Source of the DNA: Extensimonas perlucida | GTDB lineage: Bacteria > Pseudomonadota > Gammaproteobacteria > Burkholderiales > Burkholderiaceae_C | Direction: 5' to 3' | Assembly (NCBI RefSeq): GCF_007655255.1 | Contig: NZ_VMYE01000010.1 | Location: forward strand, 1 to 64,000 | Length of the DNA: 64,000 bases | Part shown: in pieces, positions 26,512-34,940 of the stretch | Position numbering within the stretch: the first letter of the stretch is position 1 | Layout: the number at the start of each line of letters is the position of its first letter | The notes under the pieces: model-generated | Told to the model about the DNA's origin: nothing | What the model saw: the letters and a program-made list of their open reading frames with translations, nothing else | Databases searched by the model: none | Program-made: the position numbers and the translations under genes

Positions 26512-27864
26512 ATGTTTTCGCGTTCGGCGTATTTCTTGTTTTTCCAACTGATCGGTGGTGCGATAGGCTGGTGGCAGGAAGGGGTGTGGGGGGCGTTGGT
26601 GGGTGCGGGCTTTGCCGCCTGGGGCTGGTTTGCGCTGGACTTGTGGCGCGGCAGTCGAGTGCTGCGGTGGTTGCGCACGGGCGACTTGTCTGCGGTGCCG
26701 CAGTTGCGCGGCATGTGGGGCGAGGCCGCCGATCGCGCGCGCCGTCTGCTGCGCCTGGCGCAGGCACAGGTCGAAAAGAACCAGGCGCGACTGCAGGAGA
26801 TACTGGCGGCGCTGCAGGCTACGCCCAATGGCGTCGTGTTGCTTGATGCCCAGGGGCGCATCGAATGGTGCAACCAGATTGCCGCAGGCCATTTTGGCTT
26901 TGACGTGCAGCGCGACCTCATGCAATTCATCGGCAATCTGGTGCGTGACCCCGAATTCAGTGCCTACTGGGCCGCGCACGACTTCAGTCACGACGTGATC
27001 CTGCAAGGGCGCGACAGCACGCCTGCACATCCTGTGCGTCTTTCGGTGCAACTCTTTCCTTATGCCGATGGACGCATGCTGCTGCTGGCGCGCGATGTGA
27101 CGGCGCTCGAGCAGGCCGATGCGATGCGGCGCGACTTCGTGGCGAATGTGTCGCACGAAATGCGCACCCCTTTGACCGTGCTCTCGGGCTTCGTGGAGAC
27201 TTTGCAGACGCTGCCACTGAATGCGCAGGAGCGTGCGCGCTATCTGAGCATGATGGCGCAGCAGGCGACCCGCATGCAGCACGTGGTGGAAGACCTGCTG
27301 ACGCTCTCGCGTCTGGAAGGCAGCCCCTTCCCCGGTCTGGGAGAGTGGACACCAGTGAAAACGCTGCTGCGGCGCTGCGAAGAAGAGGCCCGGGCCCTGT
27401 CTAGTCTGCTCACCAGGCACCAGCAGCGACCGCATACCCTGCAATTTCCGCCCGCAGACGTATTGCAGCAGGCAGGGGAGATCGCCGGGTCGCAGTCCGA
27501 ACTGCAAAGTGCGCTGTCCAACCTCATCAGCAACGCCGTGCGCTACACCCCCGGGGGCGGCAGCATCACGGTCGAGTGGCAGCCGCAGGCCGATGGCACG
27601 GCGGTTTTCAGCGTGCGCGACACCGGCGTGGGTATTGCGCCCGAACACATTCCGCGCATCACCGAGCGTTTTTACCGTGTCGATCGCAGCCGCTCGCGCG
27701 AAACGGGCGGCACGGGGCTGGGGCTGGCGATCGTCAAGCACGTGCTGCAGCGCCATGGTGCTGCGCTGCGCATCACGAGCACGGTGGGCAAGGGCTCGAC
27801 CTTTTCGGTCATCTTTCCGGCAATCCGCCTGCGCAGCGCTGAGGTGCCCGAGCATTCTCTGTAA
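26512..27864 (+). CDS. phoR: Phosphate regulon sensor histidine kinase PhoR
   Basis: Membrane-associated kinase for PhoB, 450 residues. One or two hydrophobic segments lie within residues 4 to 45 (FLFFQLIGGAIGWW...), followed by a linker and a PAS domain (ALQATPNGVVLLDAQGRIEWCN, near 100 to 125). The HisKA box is FVANVSHEMRTPL with the phospho-acceptor His near 215. The HATPase motifs are N (ALSNLISNAVRYTP), G1 (VRDTGVGI) and G2 (GGTGLGLAIVKH). No large periplasmic sensor domain is present, as usual for PhoR. It starts 32 bp after phoB, and its stop ends the operon. Confidence 0.95.
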   Translation: MFSRSAYFLFFQLIGGAIGWWQEGVWGALVGAGFAAWGWFALDLWRGSRVLRWLRTGDLSAVPQLRGMWGEAADRARRLLRLAQAQVEKNQARLQEILAALQATPNGVVLLDAQGRIEWCNQIAAGHFGFDVQRDLMQFIGNLVRDPEFSAYWAAHDFSHDVILQGRDSTPAHPVRLSVQLFPYADGRMLLLARDVTALEQADAMRRDFVANVSHEMRTPLTVLSGFVETLQTLPLNAQERARYLSMMAQQATRMQHVVEDLLTLSRLEGSPFPGLGEWTPVKTLLRRCEEEARALSSLLTRHQQRPHTLQFPPADVLQQAGEIAGSQSELQSALSNLISNAVRYTPGGGSITVEWQPQADGTAVFSVRDTGVGIAPEHIPRITERFYRVDRSRSRETGGTGLGLAIVKHVLQRHGAALRITSTVGKGSTFSVIFPAIRLRSAEVPEHSL

Positions 27865-28201
27865 GCGTGCGCCGCAGCAGCGCCAGAAACAGCGCCGCCA
27901 CGAGCGCGAACGCGCGGGCGCTCGTGGCCCAGAAGGTGCGCGGTGAAGGCTGCGGAGCCCACGGGCCTAGGAGCCTGTCGGACTTTGGAATCGTCGGCTG
28001 CGAGTGCGCCGCAGCGGCCCATTTTTTACCGTCTTCTTGCCCCATAGCACCACTATGGGGCTGCGAATCCGGCAAAAACTGGCCTCGCCGGGGCGCATTC
28101 TCGCTATCGACGCCCAAAGTCCGGCAGGCTCCCGGCACGGCACCGTGTGGCCTGAGGCGCTGCGACAATGGCGCTTTCCTGTTCGTTGGAGTGTTTTTGC
28201 C
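27865..28201. other. Gene-free interval holding a palindromic element
   Basis: This 337-bp interval between phoR and the aminotransferase has no supported gene. About half of it is the palindromic MITE-like element described separately (27970 to 28132). The left part reads through a GC-rich imperfect hairpin region near 27895 to 27925 (ACGAGCGC...GCGCTCGT) that could end the pst-pho transcript. The promoter of the aminotransferase should lie between 28133 and 28190, but I see no strong consensus. Confidence 0.6.
27970..28132. mobile_element. MITE-like 163-bp imperfect palindrome
   Basis: The terminal 19 bases GGAGCCTGTCGGACTTTGG (27970 to 27988) and the reverse complement of 28114 to 28132 differ at one position. 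The two arms remain alignable over about 70 further bases. At the exact centre is a perfect hairpin, CCCCATAG-CACCA-CTATGGGG (28040 to 28060). It encodes no transposase. A plus-strand frame through it is open and fuses in frame to the aminotransferase, but this is not a reason to extend that gene. No target duplication is evident. Confidence 0.62.
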
Positions 28202-29392
28202 ATGCAATTTGCCGACCGTCTGAACCAGGTGGAGACTTCCGCCATCCGCGATCTTTTCAAGCTGCTGGGCAAGCCCGGCATCGTCAGCTTTGCGGGGGGC
28301 TTTCCCGACAGCGCGATGTGCGACGTCGAGGGCATTCGCACTGCGGTGAATGCGGCCTTGAGCGAAGACGGCGGCGGCGCCTTGCAATATGGCGCGACCG
28401 AGGGCTATCCGGCGCTGCGCGAGCAGCTGGCCCGCTTCATGGCGGGCAAGGGCGCGCAGGACGTGACGTCCGAGCAGCTCATCGTCACCACGGGCAGCCA
28501 GCAGGCGCTTGACCTGCTCGCCAAGACCATGATCAGCCCCGGCGACAAGGTGATCGTCGAGGGGCCGACGTTTTTGGCGACCATCCAGTGCTTTCGGCTG
28601 TTTGGCGCGCAGCTCGTGAGCGCGCCCATAGACGCGCAGGGCGTGCAGACCGACGTGCTGGAGCAGCTGATGGCGCAGCATCGGCCCAAAATGGTGTATT
28701 TGATCCCGACCTACGGCAACCCCAGCGGCGCCACGCTGAGCCTTGCGCGGCGCAAAAGGGTGCTGGAGCTCGCGCTGCAGTACCAGTGCCTGGTCGTCGA
28801 GGACGACCCTTATGGCGACCTGTATTTCGATGCGCCGCCGCCGCCCAGCCTGCTTGCGCTTTCGGCGCAGGTGCCGGGCAGTCGCGACTGGCTCGCGCAC
28901 TGCGGCAGCCTCAGCAAGGTGCTGAGCGCGGGCCTGCGCCTGGGCTGGCTGATCGCGCCGCCGGAGTTGCTCGCCAAGGCCGTGATGTGCAAGCAGTTCA
29001 GCGACGCCAACACCAGCACCTTTGCCCAGGCCACGGCTGCGCACTATCTGCGCGCGGGCCGCATGCCCGCCACGCTGGCCCATGTGCGCAAGGTCTATGC
29101 CGAGCGCGCCGCCACCATGGGGCGGGCGTTGCGCCGTGAGCTCGGCGCTGCGATCGACTTCGTGCCGCCGCAGGGGGGGCTGTTCATCTGGGCGCGCCTG
29201 ACCGGGGCCGGCGGCAAGATTGCCGACGCGCAGGAGTTGTCGCCGCGTGCGATCGAAAAAGGCGTGGCCTTCGTGCCGGGCGCGCCGTTTTACTGCGCCA
29301 ACCCCGACCGCGCCACGCTGCGCCTGTCGTTCGCGACCGCGGACCTGCCCAAGATCGAGGAAGGCGTGCGCCGGCTCGCGCAGGCGCTGTGA
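28202..29392 (+). CDS. PLP-dependent aminotransferase, class I/II (2-aminoadipate-transaminase-like)
   Basis: Fold-type I aminotransferase of 396 residues. The PLP lysine is in CGSLSKVLSAGLRLGW near 237. NPSGATLS, VEDDPYGDL and the substrate-carboxylate Arg in RLSFA near the C terminus are all present. It resembles the LysN/ARO8-like group and the aminotransferase half of MocR regulators, but no GntR DNA-binding domain is fused. The ATG at 28202 gives MQFADRLNQVETSAIRDL, the normal family start; the open frame upstream crosses the palindromic element and is not conserved. Substrate range (aminoadipate, aromatic or branched-chain amino acids) cannot be settled here. Confidence 0.86.
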   Translation: MQFADRLNQVETSAIRDLFKLLGKPGIVSFAGGFPDSAMCDVEGIRTAVNAALSEDGGGALQYGATEGYPALREQLARFMAGKGAQDVTSEQLIVTTGSQQALDLLAKTMISPGDKVIVEGPTFLATIQCFRLFGAQLVSAPIDAQGVQTDVLEQLMAQHRPKMVYLIPTYGNPSGATLSLARRKRVLELALQYQCLVVEDDPYGDLYFDAPPPPSLLALSAQVPGSRDWLAHCGSLSKVLSAGLRLGWLIAPPELLAKAVMCKQFSDANTSTFAQATAAHYLRAGRMPATLAHVRKVYAERAATMGRALRRELGAAIDFVPPQGGLFIWARLTGAGGKIADAQELSPRAIEKGVAFVPGAPFYCANPDRATLRLSFATADLPKIEEGVRRLAQAL

Positions 29393-29422
29393 GGGCGCCA
29401 AAGGTGGCGAAAATTTAGGTAC

Positions 29423-29470
29423 TTTTGGCCTCTAGTGCTTGTGTATCAAGCGCTAGTAGCTATTATTTTG
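29423..29470. repeat. Dispersed intergenic palindrome, copy A (also bidirectional terminator)
   Basis: CTAGTGCTTG and CAAGCGCTAG pair perfectly (one G-U) around the loop TGTAT, flanked by TTTTGGCC on the left and TAGCTATTATTTTG on the right. It lies between the convergent aminotransferase and nrdR genes, so transcripts from both sides would end in a stem followed by U-rich sequence. Related copies are annotated at 34890, 43659, 46448 and 60247. Confidence 0.7.
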
Positions 29471-29474
29471 TGAG

Positions 29475-29924
29475 TTATTTGTCCACTTCATCGACAACGG
29501 CGCGGAATGCGTCCACGTCTTCGAAGTTGCGATACACGCTCGCAAAGCGCACGTAGGCAACCTTGTCGAGTTTTTTGAGTTCGCGCATCACGAGCTCGCC
29601 AAGCTGGGCCGAGGGCAGCTCGCGCTGGCCCAGGCTCAGCAGCTTTTCTTCGATGCGTTCGATCGCGCTGTCGATCTGCTCGGTGCTCACGGGGCGCTTG
29701 CGCAGCGCGAGTTTGAACGAGGCGAGCAGCTTGGCGCGCTCGTACTCGGTGCGCCGCCCGTCCTTTTTGATGATGGTGGGCAGCGTCACCTCGGGGCGCT
29801 CGTAGGTGGTAAAGCGTCGCTCACAGGCTGCGCACTGGCGCCTGCGGCGTACCAAGCCGCCGTCCTCGGCCACGCGGGTTTCGACGACTTGCGTCTCCTG
29901 GTGGCCGCAGAAAGGGCATTTCAT
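29475..29924 (-). CDS. nrdR: Transcriptional repressor NrdR
   Basis: Represses ribonucleotide reductase genes in response to ATP/dATP. The 149-residue protein has the expected zinc ribbon (Cys3, Cys6, Cys31, Cys34: MKCPFCGH and [13 protein letters not shown]). An ATP-cone domain follows (VIKKDGR-type start [17 protein letters not shown] near 50, [10 protein letters not shown] near 128). Length equals the family norm. It follows glyA by 18 bp on the same strand, the conserved glyA-nrdR order of betaproteobacteria, so it probably shares the riboswitch-controlled transcript. Confidence 0.97.
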   Translation of the reverse strand: MKCPFCGHQETQVVETRVAEDGGLVRRRRQCAACERRFTTYERPEVTLPTIIKKDGRRTEYERAKLLASFKLALRKRPVSTEQIDSAIERIEEKLLSLGQRELPSAQLGELVMRELKKLDKVAYVRFASVYRNFEDVDAFRAVVDEVDK

Positions 29925-29942
29925 GCTTGCGCTGCGCCGCGT

Positions 29943-31187
29943 TCAGCCATAGACCGGAAAGCGTGCCGTGAGCGCGTGCACCTTGGCGCGTACCGCGGCG
30001 ATATGCTCGGTGTCGCGCGGCTTGTCGAGCACGTCGGCGATCAGGTGGGCCGTGAGGCGCGCCTCTTCGTCCTTGAAGCCGCGCGTGGTCATCGCGGGGG
30101 TGCCTATGCGCACGCCGCTTGTGACCATGGGCTTTTCAGGGTCGTTGGGGATGGCGTTTTTGTTGATCGTCATGTGCGCGGCGCCGAGCACGGCCTCGGC
30201 TTCCTTGCCGGTGATGCCCTTGGAGCGCAGATCGACCAGCATCACATGGCTTTGCGTGCCGCCGCTCACGATGCGCAGGCCGCGCTCGGTCAGCGTTTCG
30301 GCAACGATGCGCGCGTTCGTCACCACCTGCTGCTGGTAGGTCTTGAACTCGGGTTGCAACGCCTCTTTGAAGGCTACGGCCTTGGCCGCGATCACGTGCA
30401 TCAGCGGGCCGCCCTGCAGACCGGGGAAGACGGCGCTGTTGATGGCCTTTTCGTGCTCGGCCTTCATCAGGATGACGCCGCCGCGCGGGCCGCGCAGGCT
30501 CTTGTGCGTGGTCGAGGTGACCACGTCGGCGTGTGGCACGGGGTTGGGATACACGCCCGCGGCGATCAGACCCGCATAGTGCGCCATATCGACCATGAAG
30601 ATAGCGCCCACGTCCTTGGCCACCTTGGCAAAGCGCGCAAAGTCGATGTGCAGGCTGTAGGCCGAGGCACCCGCGATGATGAGCTTGGGCCGCGTTTCGT
30701 GGGCCTTCTTTTCCATCGCGTCGTAGTCGATGGCCTCCTTGGCGTCGAGGCCGTAGGAGACTACATTGAACCACTTGCCGCTGATGTTGAGCGGCATGCC
30801 GTGCGTGAGGTGGCCGCCTTCGGCCAGACTCATGCCCATGACGGTGTCGCCGGGCTTGAGAAACGCGAGGAACACGGCCTCGTTGGCCGAGGCGCCGCAG
30901 TGCGGCTGCACGTTCGCGGCTTCAGCGCCGAAAAGCTGCTTGAGCCGGTCTATGGCCAGCTGTTCGACCACATCGACGTATTCGCAGCCGCCGTAGTAGC
31001 GTCGGCCAGGATAGCCCTCGGCGTATTTGTTGGTCAGTTGCGTGCCTTGCGCCCACATCACGGCGGGCGAGGCGTAGTTTTCGCTGGCGATCAGCTCGAT
31101 GTGCTCTTCCTGGCGGCGGTTTTCGGCCAGGATGGCGGCAAAGACTTCGGGGTCGGTTTGTTCGACGAGGATGTTGCGGTGGTACAT
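29943..31187 (-). CDS. glyA: Serine hydroxymethyltransferase GlyA
   Basis: PLP enzyme that interconverts serine plus tetrahydrofolate with glycine plus 5,10-methylene-tetrahydrofolate, a main source of one-carbon units. It has 414 residues. Family landmarks are [29 protein letters not shown], the PLP lysine in [14 protein letters not shown] near 228, and the C-terminal [15 protein letters not shown]. The ATG at 31187 ([14 protein letters not shown]) is chosen; an upstream in-frame extension would run into the leader. The leader carries a probable ZTP riboswitch, which fits control by purine/one-carbon status. nrdR lies immediately downstream. Confidence 0.97.
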   Translation of the reverse strand: MYHRNILVEQTDPEVFAAILAENRRQEEHIELIASENYASPAVMWAQGTQLTNKYAEGYPGRRYYGGCEYVDVVEQLAIDRLKQLFGAEAANVQPHCGASANEAVFLAFLKPGDTVMGMSLAEGGHLTHGMPLNISGKWFNVVSYGLDAKEAIDYDAMEKKAHETRPKLIIAGASAYSLHIDFARFAKVAKDVGAIFMVDMAHYAGLIAAGVYPNPVPHADVVTSTTHKSLRGPRGGVILMKAEHEKAINSAVFPGLQGGPLMHVIAAKAVAFKEALQPEFKTYQQQVVTNARIVAETLTERGLRIVSGGTQSHVMLVDLRSKGITGKEAEAVLGAAHMTINKNAIPNDPEKPMVTSGVRIGTPAMTTRGFKDEEARLTAHLIADVLDKPRDTEHIAAVRAKVHALTARFPVYG

Positions 31188-31257
31188 GGCAGTCCTAGGG
31201 TGAAAGCTGCTTCCTTGCACTTTGCGCCACGAAACGGCGTTTTGCGGCGCTGACAAG

Positions 31258-31400
31258 GGCTGCCCAGGCGAACGGCTTGGCACCGGGACTTGCCCGGCGG
31301 TACGCTTCCCCGTGGTTTACAAGGAGCCATCCTTGCCGGTTTCCACGTCGGCGGCGGCTGCCAGTGCGCCGGCGGCCGCGCCTATCGCCAGTTGCGTACG
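31258..31400 (-). ncRNA. ZTP/ZMP (pfl) riboswitch in the glyA leader
   Basis: Read on the minus strand, the leader contains CGCAACTGGCGATAGG (31381 to 31396), then a variable region, CCACGGGGAAGCGTACCGC and finally CCGTTCGCCTGGGCA (31261 to 31275). The order and wording match the pfl RNA consensus: a (G/A)ACUGGCG-type 5' helix, a GGGGAAGCGUACCGC-like segment and the closing CGCCUGGGCA pseudoknot strand. The pfl class is known to control glyA in Burkholderiales by sensing ZMP/ZTP, the alarmone of folate shortage. About 70 nt separate it from the ATG, where GCC-rich segments near 31225 to 31255 could form the expression platform. Confidence 0.8.
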
Positions 31401-31481
31401 CCGCGAGTGTAGCCGAGCGGGGCGCCTGCGCTTCTTTGCTTGCCCGTCGGAGAGCCGCCGTTGTGCGCTGTGAAGGCGCGC

Positions 31482-32309
31482 TCAGGACTGCGCAGGCGAT
31501 GCTGCAACGCCTTCATCGTTGCGTGCCGTGGCATCCCCCGCGGGGCGCACCGGCGCGGGCTGCGCTTGTGCACGTGCTGCAAGCGTCCCGCGCCGACCGG
31601 CGATCTGGCGCAGGCGCGCCTGCTCGGCCAGGACTTTGGCCGCGTAGCCGCCGTCGTCTTCCTGGTTTGCCGCGCCCACGTAATAGCGCAGCCCGCCTTC
31701 GACCGAGCCGGCGCGCTGTATGCACTCCTGCAGCACCTTGGCGCCCACGCGCAGGTTTGTCAGCGGATCGAAAGCCGCGAGGTGGCCGCCAACGTTTTCG
31801 TATTTGTCGGTGTGCGTTCGCGTCATCACCTGCATCAAGCCCTGCGCGCCGACGGCGCTTTGGGCAAAGGGGTTGAAGCTCGACTCGACGGCCATCACGG
31901 CGAGCAGCAAAGTGGGCTCGATCTTGGTGCGCAGGCCCAGGTCATAAGCCTCGGCCACCAGCGCGCTGACGGGCTCAGGCGCCACGCGGTATTTTTTGCT
32001 GAGCCAAAAAGCAATGGCCGCCTGCTCCTTGGGCAGGGTCTGGGGATGGATGGCGAGGGCGCGGTCGCCCGTGTCGGCCACGGTTGGGGCCTCCTGCTCC
32101 TGCGCCACGACATGGCGGGTGCGCAGCCAGTCGAACAGCTGAGCCTCGGCGCTCAAGCGCAGATCGGGCCGGCTCGCAGCGACCATGGCCACGCAGGCCA
32201 CGGCCAAGCCAAGCAGCGCAAGACCGTTGTGGGTGATGGCAAAGAATCCTTCGACCACGTCATTGACGAAGGTCTTGGTGCCGGAGATGAAACGAGGGAA
32301 CGCTGTCAT
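31482..32309 (-). CDS. Membrane-anchored lytic transglycosylase (SLT domain)
   Basis: Predicted peptidoglycan lytic transglycosylase of 275 residues. One hydrophobic segment (GLALLGLAVACVAMVAAS, about 30 to 47) anchors it. The SLT domain starts near 130 with the catalytic Glu in LLAVMAVESSFNPFAQS and the signature GAQGLMQVM. The C-terminal 40 residues are Ala/Gln/Pro-rich and likely disordered. The start at 32309 (MTAFPRFISG) has an AAAGGAAT site; 11 further codons upstream are open but lack one. The typical ESSF and GLMQV motifs are intact, so it should be active. It stands alone, with the glyA leader downstream. Confidence 0.88.
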   Translation of the reverse strand: MTAFPRFISGTKTFVNDVVEGFFAITHNGLALLGLAVACVAMVAASRPDLRLSAEAQLFDWLRTRHVVAQEQEAPTVADTGDRALAIHPQTLPKEQAAIAFWLSKKYRVAPEPVSALVAEAYDLGLRTKIEPTLLLAVMAVESSFNPFAQSAVGAQGLMQVMTRTHTDKYENVGGHLAAFDPLTNLRVGAKVLQECIQRAGSVEGGLRYYVGAANQEDDGGYAAKVLAEQARLRQIAGRRGTLAARAQAQPAPVRPAGDATARNDEGVAASPAQS

Positions 32310-32707
32310 CACTATTCCTTTCCTAGATGAAGCGGGCGCCATGTGCCTTGCATGCGCAGGGCGGGCGAGGCATCACGGTGCCGCGATACATGCACCAAAG
32401 AGCCGAGTGGGGCAGCGGAAGCGAGTCTCACTGACCCCCGTCTGAAGAGGCGCGGATTCTGAAATGCAATTCATACCAAGTCAATGCTTAAGACACAAGA
32501 TATAAGACAAATTAGTTATGTCGTTCGCTGGATGGGCGGCATTCGTGCGCCGGCATAGGCACTTTTCGTCGGCAAGCTAGGGTTATCCCGCAGGGGTGGG
32601 TAATCAAACGCTAGTTAGAGTTGGATAATGCGCGGCGCATCCATGCCAATGCCCCCATTGCCGACCCCCTATGGAATTTTCCGCTTCTGAGATTTCTGAG
32701 GTTATTC
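32310..32707. other. Gene-free divergent promoter region
   Basis: This interval of almost 400 bp separates the transglycosylase (leftward) from the SDR operon (rightward). The middle, 32455 to 32530, is markedly AT-rich compared with its surroundings. A leftward promoter candidate is annotated within it. A rightward -10-like GATAAT occurs at 32624 to 32629 without a good -35. No open frame with a ribosome site is convincing, and I found no repeat of the dispersed palindrome family. Confidence 0.55.
32456..32484 (-). promoter_or_regulatory. Candidate sigma-70 promoter for the transglycosylase gene
   Basis: On the minus strand TTGACT (32479 to 32484) is followed after exactly 17 bases by CAGAAT (32456 to 32461). 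The -35 is near consensus and the -10 matches four of six positions. It lies about 150 bp upstream of the ATG. Confidence 0.35.
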
Positions 32708-33571
32708 ATGACAGCACCCTCTACCTTCGGCTTCGACGATGACGTCCTGGCCCAGCAGCCCACGGTCTATCACCCTGGGCTTTTCGACGACAAAGTCGTG
32801 CTCGTTTCGGGCGCGGGCAGCGGCATTGGCAAGGCCATCGCCTTTTTGTACGCGCGCCTGGGCGCCAGGCTCGCGATCTGCGGGCGCGACGTGGCCAAGC
32901 TCGAGGCCAGCGCCGAATGGCTGCGCAAGCTCGGCAGCCCCGACGTGTTCGTGCATCCCATGAGCATCCGCGACCCCGAGCAGGTCGAGCAGTTGATGGA
33001 TGCGGCGTGGCAGCACTTCGGGCGCGTCGATGTGCTGGTCAACAACGCCGGCGGCCAGTTTCCGCAGCGTGCGCTGGATTTCAGCACCAAGGGCTGGAAG
33101 GCGGTGATAGACACCAACCTCAACGGCACCTGGTACATGATGCACGCCATGGCCAAGCGCTGGCGCGACACGGGCACGCAGGGCAACATCGTGAACATCG
33201 TCGCCACCTTCCAGCGCGGCATGCCGGGGGTGGCACACACCTGCGCGGCGCGCGCGGCCGTGACCTACCTTTCCAAGACCGTGGCGGTGGAGTGGGCGCA
33301 GTACGGCATCCGCATCAACTGCGTCGCGCCCGGCGCGATCGCGAGCACGGGCTTTCGCCAGTATTCCGAGGAAGCCGTCAAGTCCTTCTCGGCCGCCAAT
33401 CCGATGAAGCGCGTGGGCGACGTGCACGACATTGCCGAGGCCGTGGTCTATTTGAGCGCGCCCAGCGGCAAGTTCATCACGGGCGAACTGCTCACCGTCG
33501 ATGGTGGCGGCGTCCTCTGGGGCGAGGTCTGGACCATCCCCAAACCCGAATATTTCAAGGTGACCGCATGA
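32708..33571 (+). CDS. SDR-family oxidoreductase, PECR/DECR-like, first of pair
   Basis: NAD(P)-dependent short-chain dehydrogenase-fold protein of 287 residues. The cofactor loop is SGAGSGIGK near 35, NNAGGQ lies near 111, and the C terminus is FITGELLTVDGGG. The canonical SDR active site YxxxK is absent: at that place it reads HTCAARAAVTYLSK. This matches the peroxisomal trans-2-enoyl-CoA and 2,4-dienoyl-CoA reductases, whose catalytic residues lie elsewhere (compare RINCVAPGAIASTGF). An enoyl- or dienoyl-CoA reductase is therefore the best guess. It overlaps the next SDR gene by 4 bp in an operon with a thioesterase. Confidence 0.83.
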   Translation: MTAPSTFGFDDDVLAQQPTVYHPGLFDDKVVLVSGAGSGIGKAIAFLYARLGARLAICGRDVAKLEASAEWLRKLGSPDVFVHPMSIRDPEQVEQLMDAAWQHFGRVDVLVNNAGGQFPQRALDFSTKGWKAVIDTNLNGTWYMMHAMAKRWRDTGTQGNIVNIVATFQRGMPGVAHTCAARAAVTYLSKTVAVEWAQYGIRINCVAPGAIASTGFRQYSEEAVKSFSAANPMKRVGDVHDIAEAVVYLSAPSGKFITGELLTVDGGGVLWGEVWTIPKPEYFKVTA

Positions 33572-34446
33572 ACACGCAAGACACGACTCAACCCAAATTC
33601 GGCCCCGGCGACGAGGCCCTTGCCGCGTTGCCCACGGTGTACCGCGATGACTTGTTTGCCGGCAAGGTGGTGCTGGTGTCGGGCGCGGGCAGCGGCATAG
33701 GCAAGGCCATCGCCTTTTTGTTTGCGCGCCTTGGCGCGACGCTCGCAATCTGCGGGCGCAATGCCGAAAAGCTCGAAGACAGTGCACAAAAGCTGCGCGC
33801 GCTCTCGGGGCGCGAGGTGTTCACCTACCCCATGACCATCCGCGACCCCGAGCAGGTCGATGCTTTGATGGGCGCCGTGTGGGAGCATTTCGGCGGCCTG
33901 GACATTCTGGTCAACAACGCGGGCGGGCAGTTTGCCGCACATGCGATGGACTTCCCCGTCAAGGGCTGGAACGCGGTCATAGACACCAATCTCAACGGCA
34001 GCTGGTTCATGATGCAAAGCGCCGCCAAGCGCTGGGTGGAGCAGGGCAAACCCGGCAACATCATCAACATCACCGCGGCGATAGACCGCGGCCTCACGGG
34101 CATGGCGCACACCGCCGCCTCGCGCGCGGGCGTGATCGCGCTCTCGCGCACGTTGGCCATCGAATGGGCCGAGCACAACATCCGCCTCAACTGCATAGGC
34201 GCTGGCGCGATAGAGAGCAACGGCTTCAACAACTACCGCGACGAAAACGTCCCTACCTTCTACCAGTGCAACCCCATGATGCGCCCTGGAGACGTGCAGG
34301 ACATCGCCGAGGCCGTGGTCTATCTGGCCGGGCCCTCGGGCAAATTCATCACGGGCGAGGTGCTCAACGTCGAGGGGGGCATGCTGTTGTGGGGCGATTT
34401 CTGGCCCGCCGGCAAGCCCGACTACTTCAAGGTCAACGGCGCATGA
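33568..34446 (+). CDS. SDR-family oxidoreductase, PECR/DECR-like, second of pair
   Basis: Paralogue of the preceding gene, 292 residues, starting with the ATGA overlap at 33568. It shares SGAGSGIGKAIAFLFARLGA, NNAGGQF, VIDTNLNGSWFMM and GKFITGEVLNVEGG. It also lacks YxxxK, having HTAASRAGVIALSR at that site. The two proteins are alike across their full length but differ in the loop after RLNCIGAGAIESNGFNN, which borders the substrate pocket. They may form a heteromer or reduce related acyl-CoA substrates. The stop overlaps the thioesterase start by 4 bp. Confidence 0.83.
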   Translation: MNTQDTTQPKFGPGDEALAALPTVYRDDLFAGKVVLVSGAGSGIGKAIAFLFARLGATLAICGRNAEKLEDSAQKLRALSGREVFTYPMTIRDPEQVDALMGAVWEHFGGLDILVNNAGGQFAAHAMDFPVKGWNAVIDTNLNGSWFMMQSAAKRWVEQGKPGNIINITAAIDRGLTGMAHTAASRAGVIALSRTLAIEWAEHNIRLNCIGAGAIESNGFNNYRDENVPTFYQCNPMMRPGDVQDIAEAVVYLAGPSGKFITGEVLNVEGGMLLWGDFWPAGKPDYFKVNGA

Positions 34447-34889
34447 GCGCAAGCAACAGCCCAGCAACTTCGGCTGCGTATTTCCACGGGCCGTTCCAGC
34501 AGCTCGTGGGCTACGACATTTTGAAGGGCGAGCGCGGGCCGTACTTCATGCTGCCGATACGGCGCGACCACCTGAATCCGCACGGCGTGCTGCACGGCGG
34601 CGTGCCGTTGACCTTGCTCGATGCGATCGGTGGGCGTGTGCTGATCGACCGGCAGATTCCGGGCAGCGAGCTGTTGATCCGCTCCACCGTGACCGCGACG
34701 CTCACGGTGGACTTCATGCGCGCGATCGACAGCGGCGTGCTGTACGCGAGCGGCACGCCCGACTTCATCGGCAAAACGCTGGCCTACGTCTCGGTCAAGG
34801 TCACGCGCGACGCGCTCGACGGCGAACTCGTCGCGCGCGGCATAGGCACCTACCGGGTATATACCAAGTCGCTTGTCAAGACGGTATAA
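34443..34889 (+). CDS. PaaI-type hotdog thioesterase
   Basis: Single hotdog-domain protein of 148 residues, expected to hydrolyse an acyl- or aroyl-CoA to the acid. The active-site region is HLNPHGVLHGGVPLTLLDAIGG (HGG with a downstream Asp, near 40 to 60). The central helix and GTPDFIGKTLAYVSVKV strand are as in the PaaI family. It is translationally coupled to the second SDR gene (ATGA). Together the three genes look like a small acyl-CoA processing operon, possibly removing dead-end CoA esters. Convergent with metY. Confidence 0.83.
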   Translation: MSASNSPATSAAYFHGPFQQLVGYDILKGERGPYFMLPIRRDHLNPHGVLHGGVPLTLLDAIGGRVLIDRQIPGSELLIRSTVTATLTVDFMRAIDSGVLYASGTPDFIGKTLAYVSVKVTRDALDGELVARGIGTYRVYTKSLVKTV

Positions 34890-34939
34890 AGCCAAATTGA
34901 GCTTTTAAGAAGATCTGACAAGCGCTGGCAGCTCACTTT
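34890..34939. repeat. Dispersed intergenic palindrome, diverged copy B
   Basis: AGCCAAATTGAGCTTTTAAG at the left and GACAAGCGCTGGCAGCTCAC at the right match the edges of the intergenic family (compare copy D at 46448). The inner stem has decayed. It fills the gap between the convergent thioesterase and metY genes. Confidence 0.45.
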
Positions 34940-34940
34940 T

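Noticed and set aside
28004-28201. N-terminal extension of the aminotransferase through the palindromic element
   Set aside because: The extension is repeat sequence, and the family N terminus (MQFADRL) begins at 28202.
29889-31253. 454-codon plus-strand frame opposite glyA and its leader
   Set aside because: Antisense to glyA, whose homology is complete; the frame has no recognisable domain.
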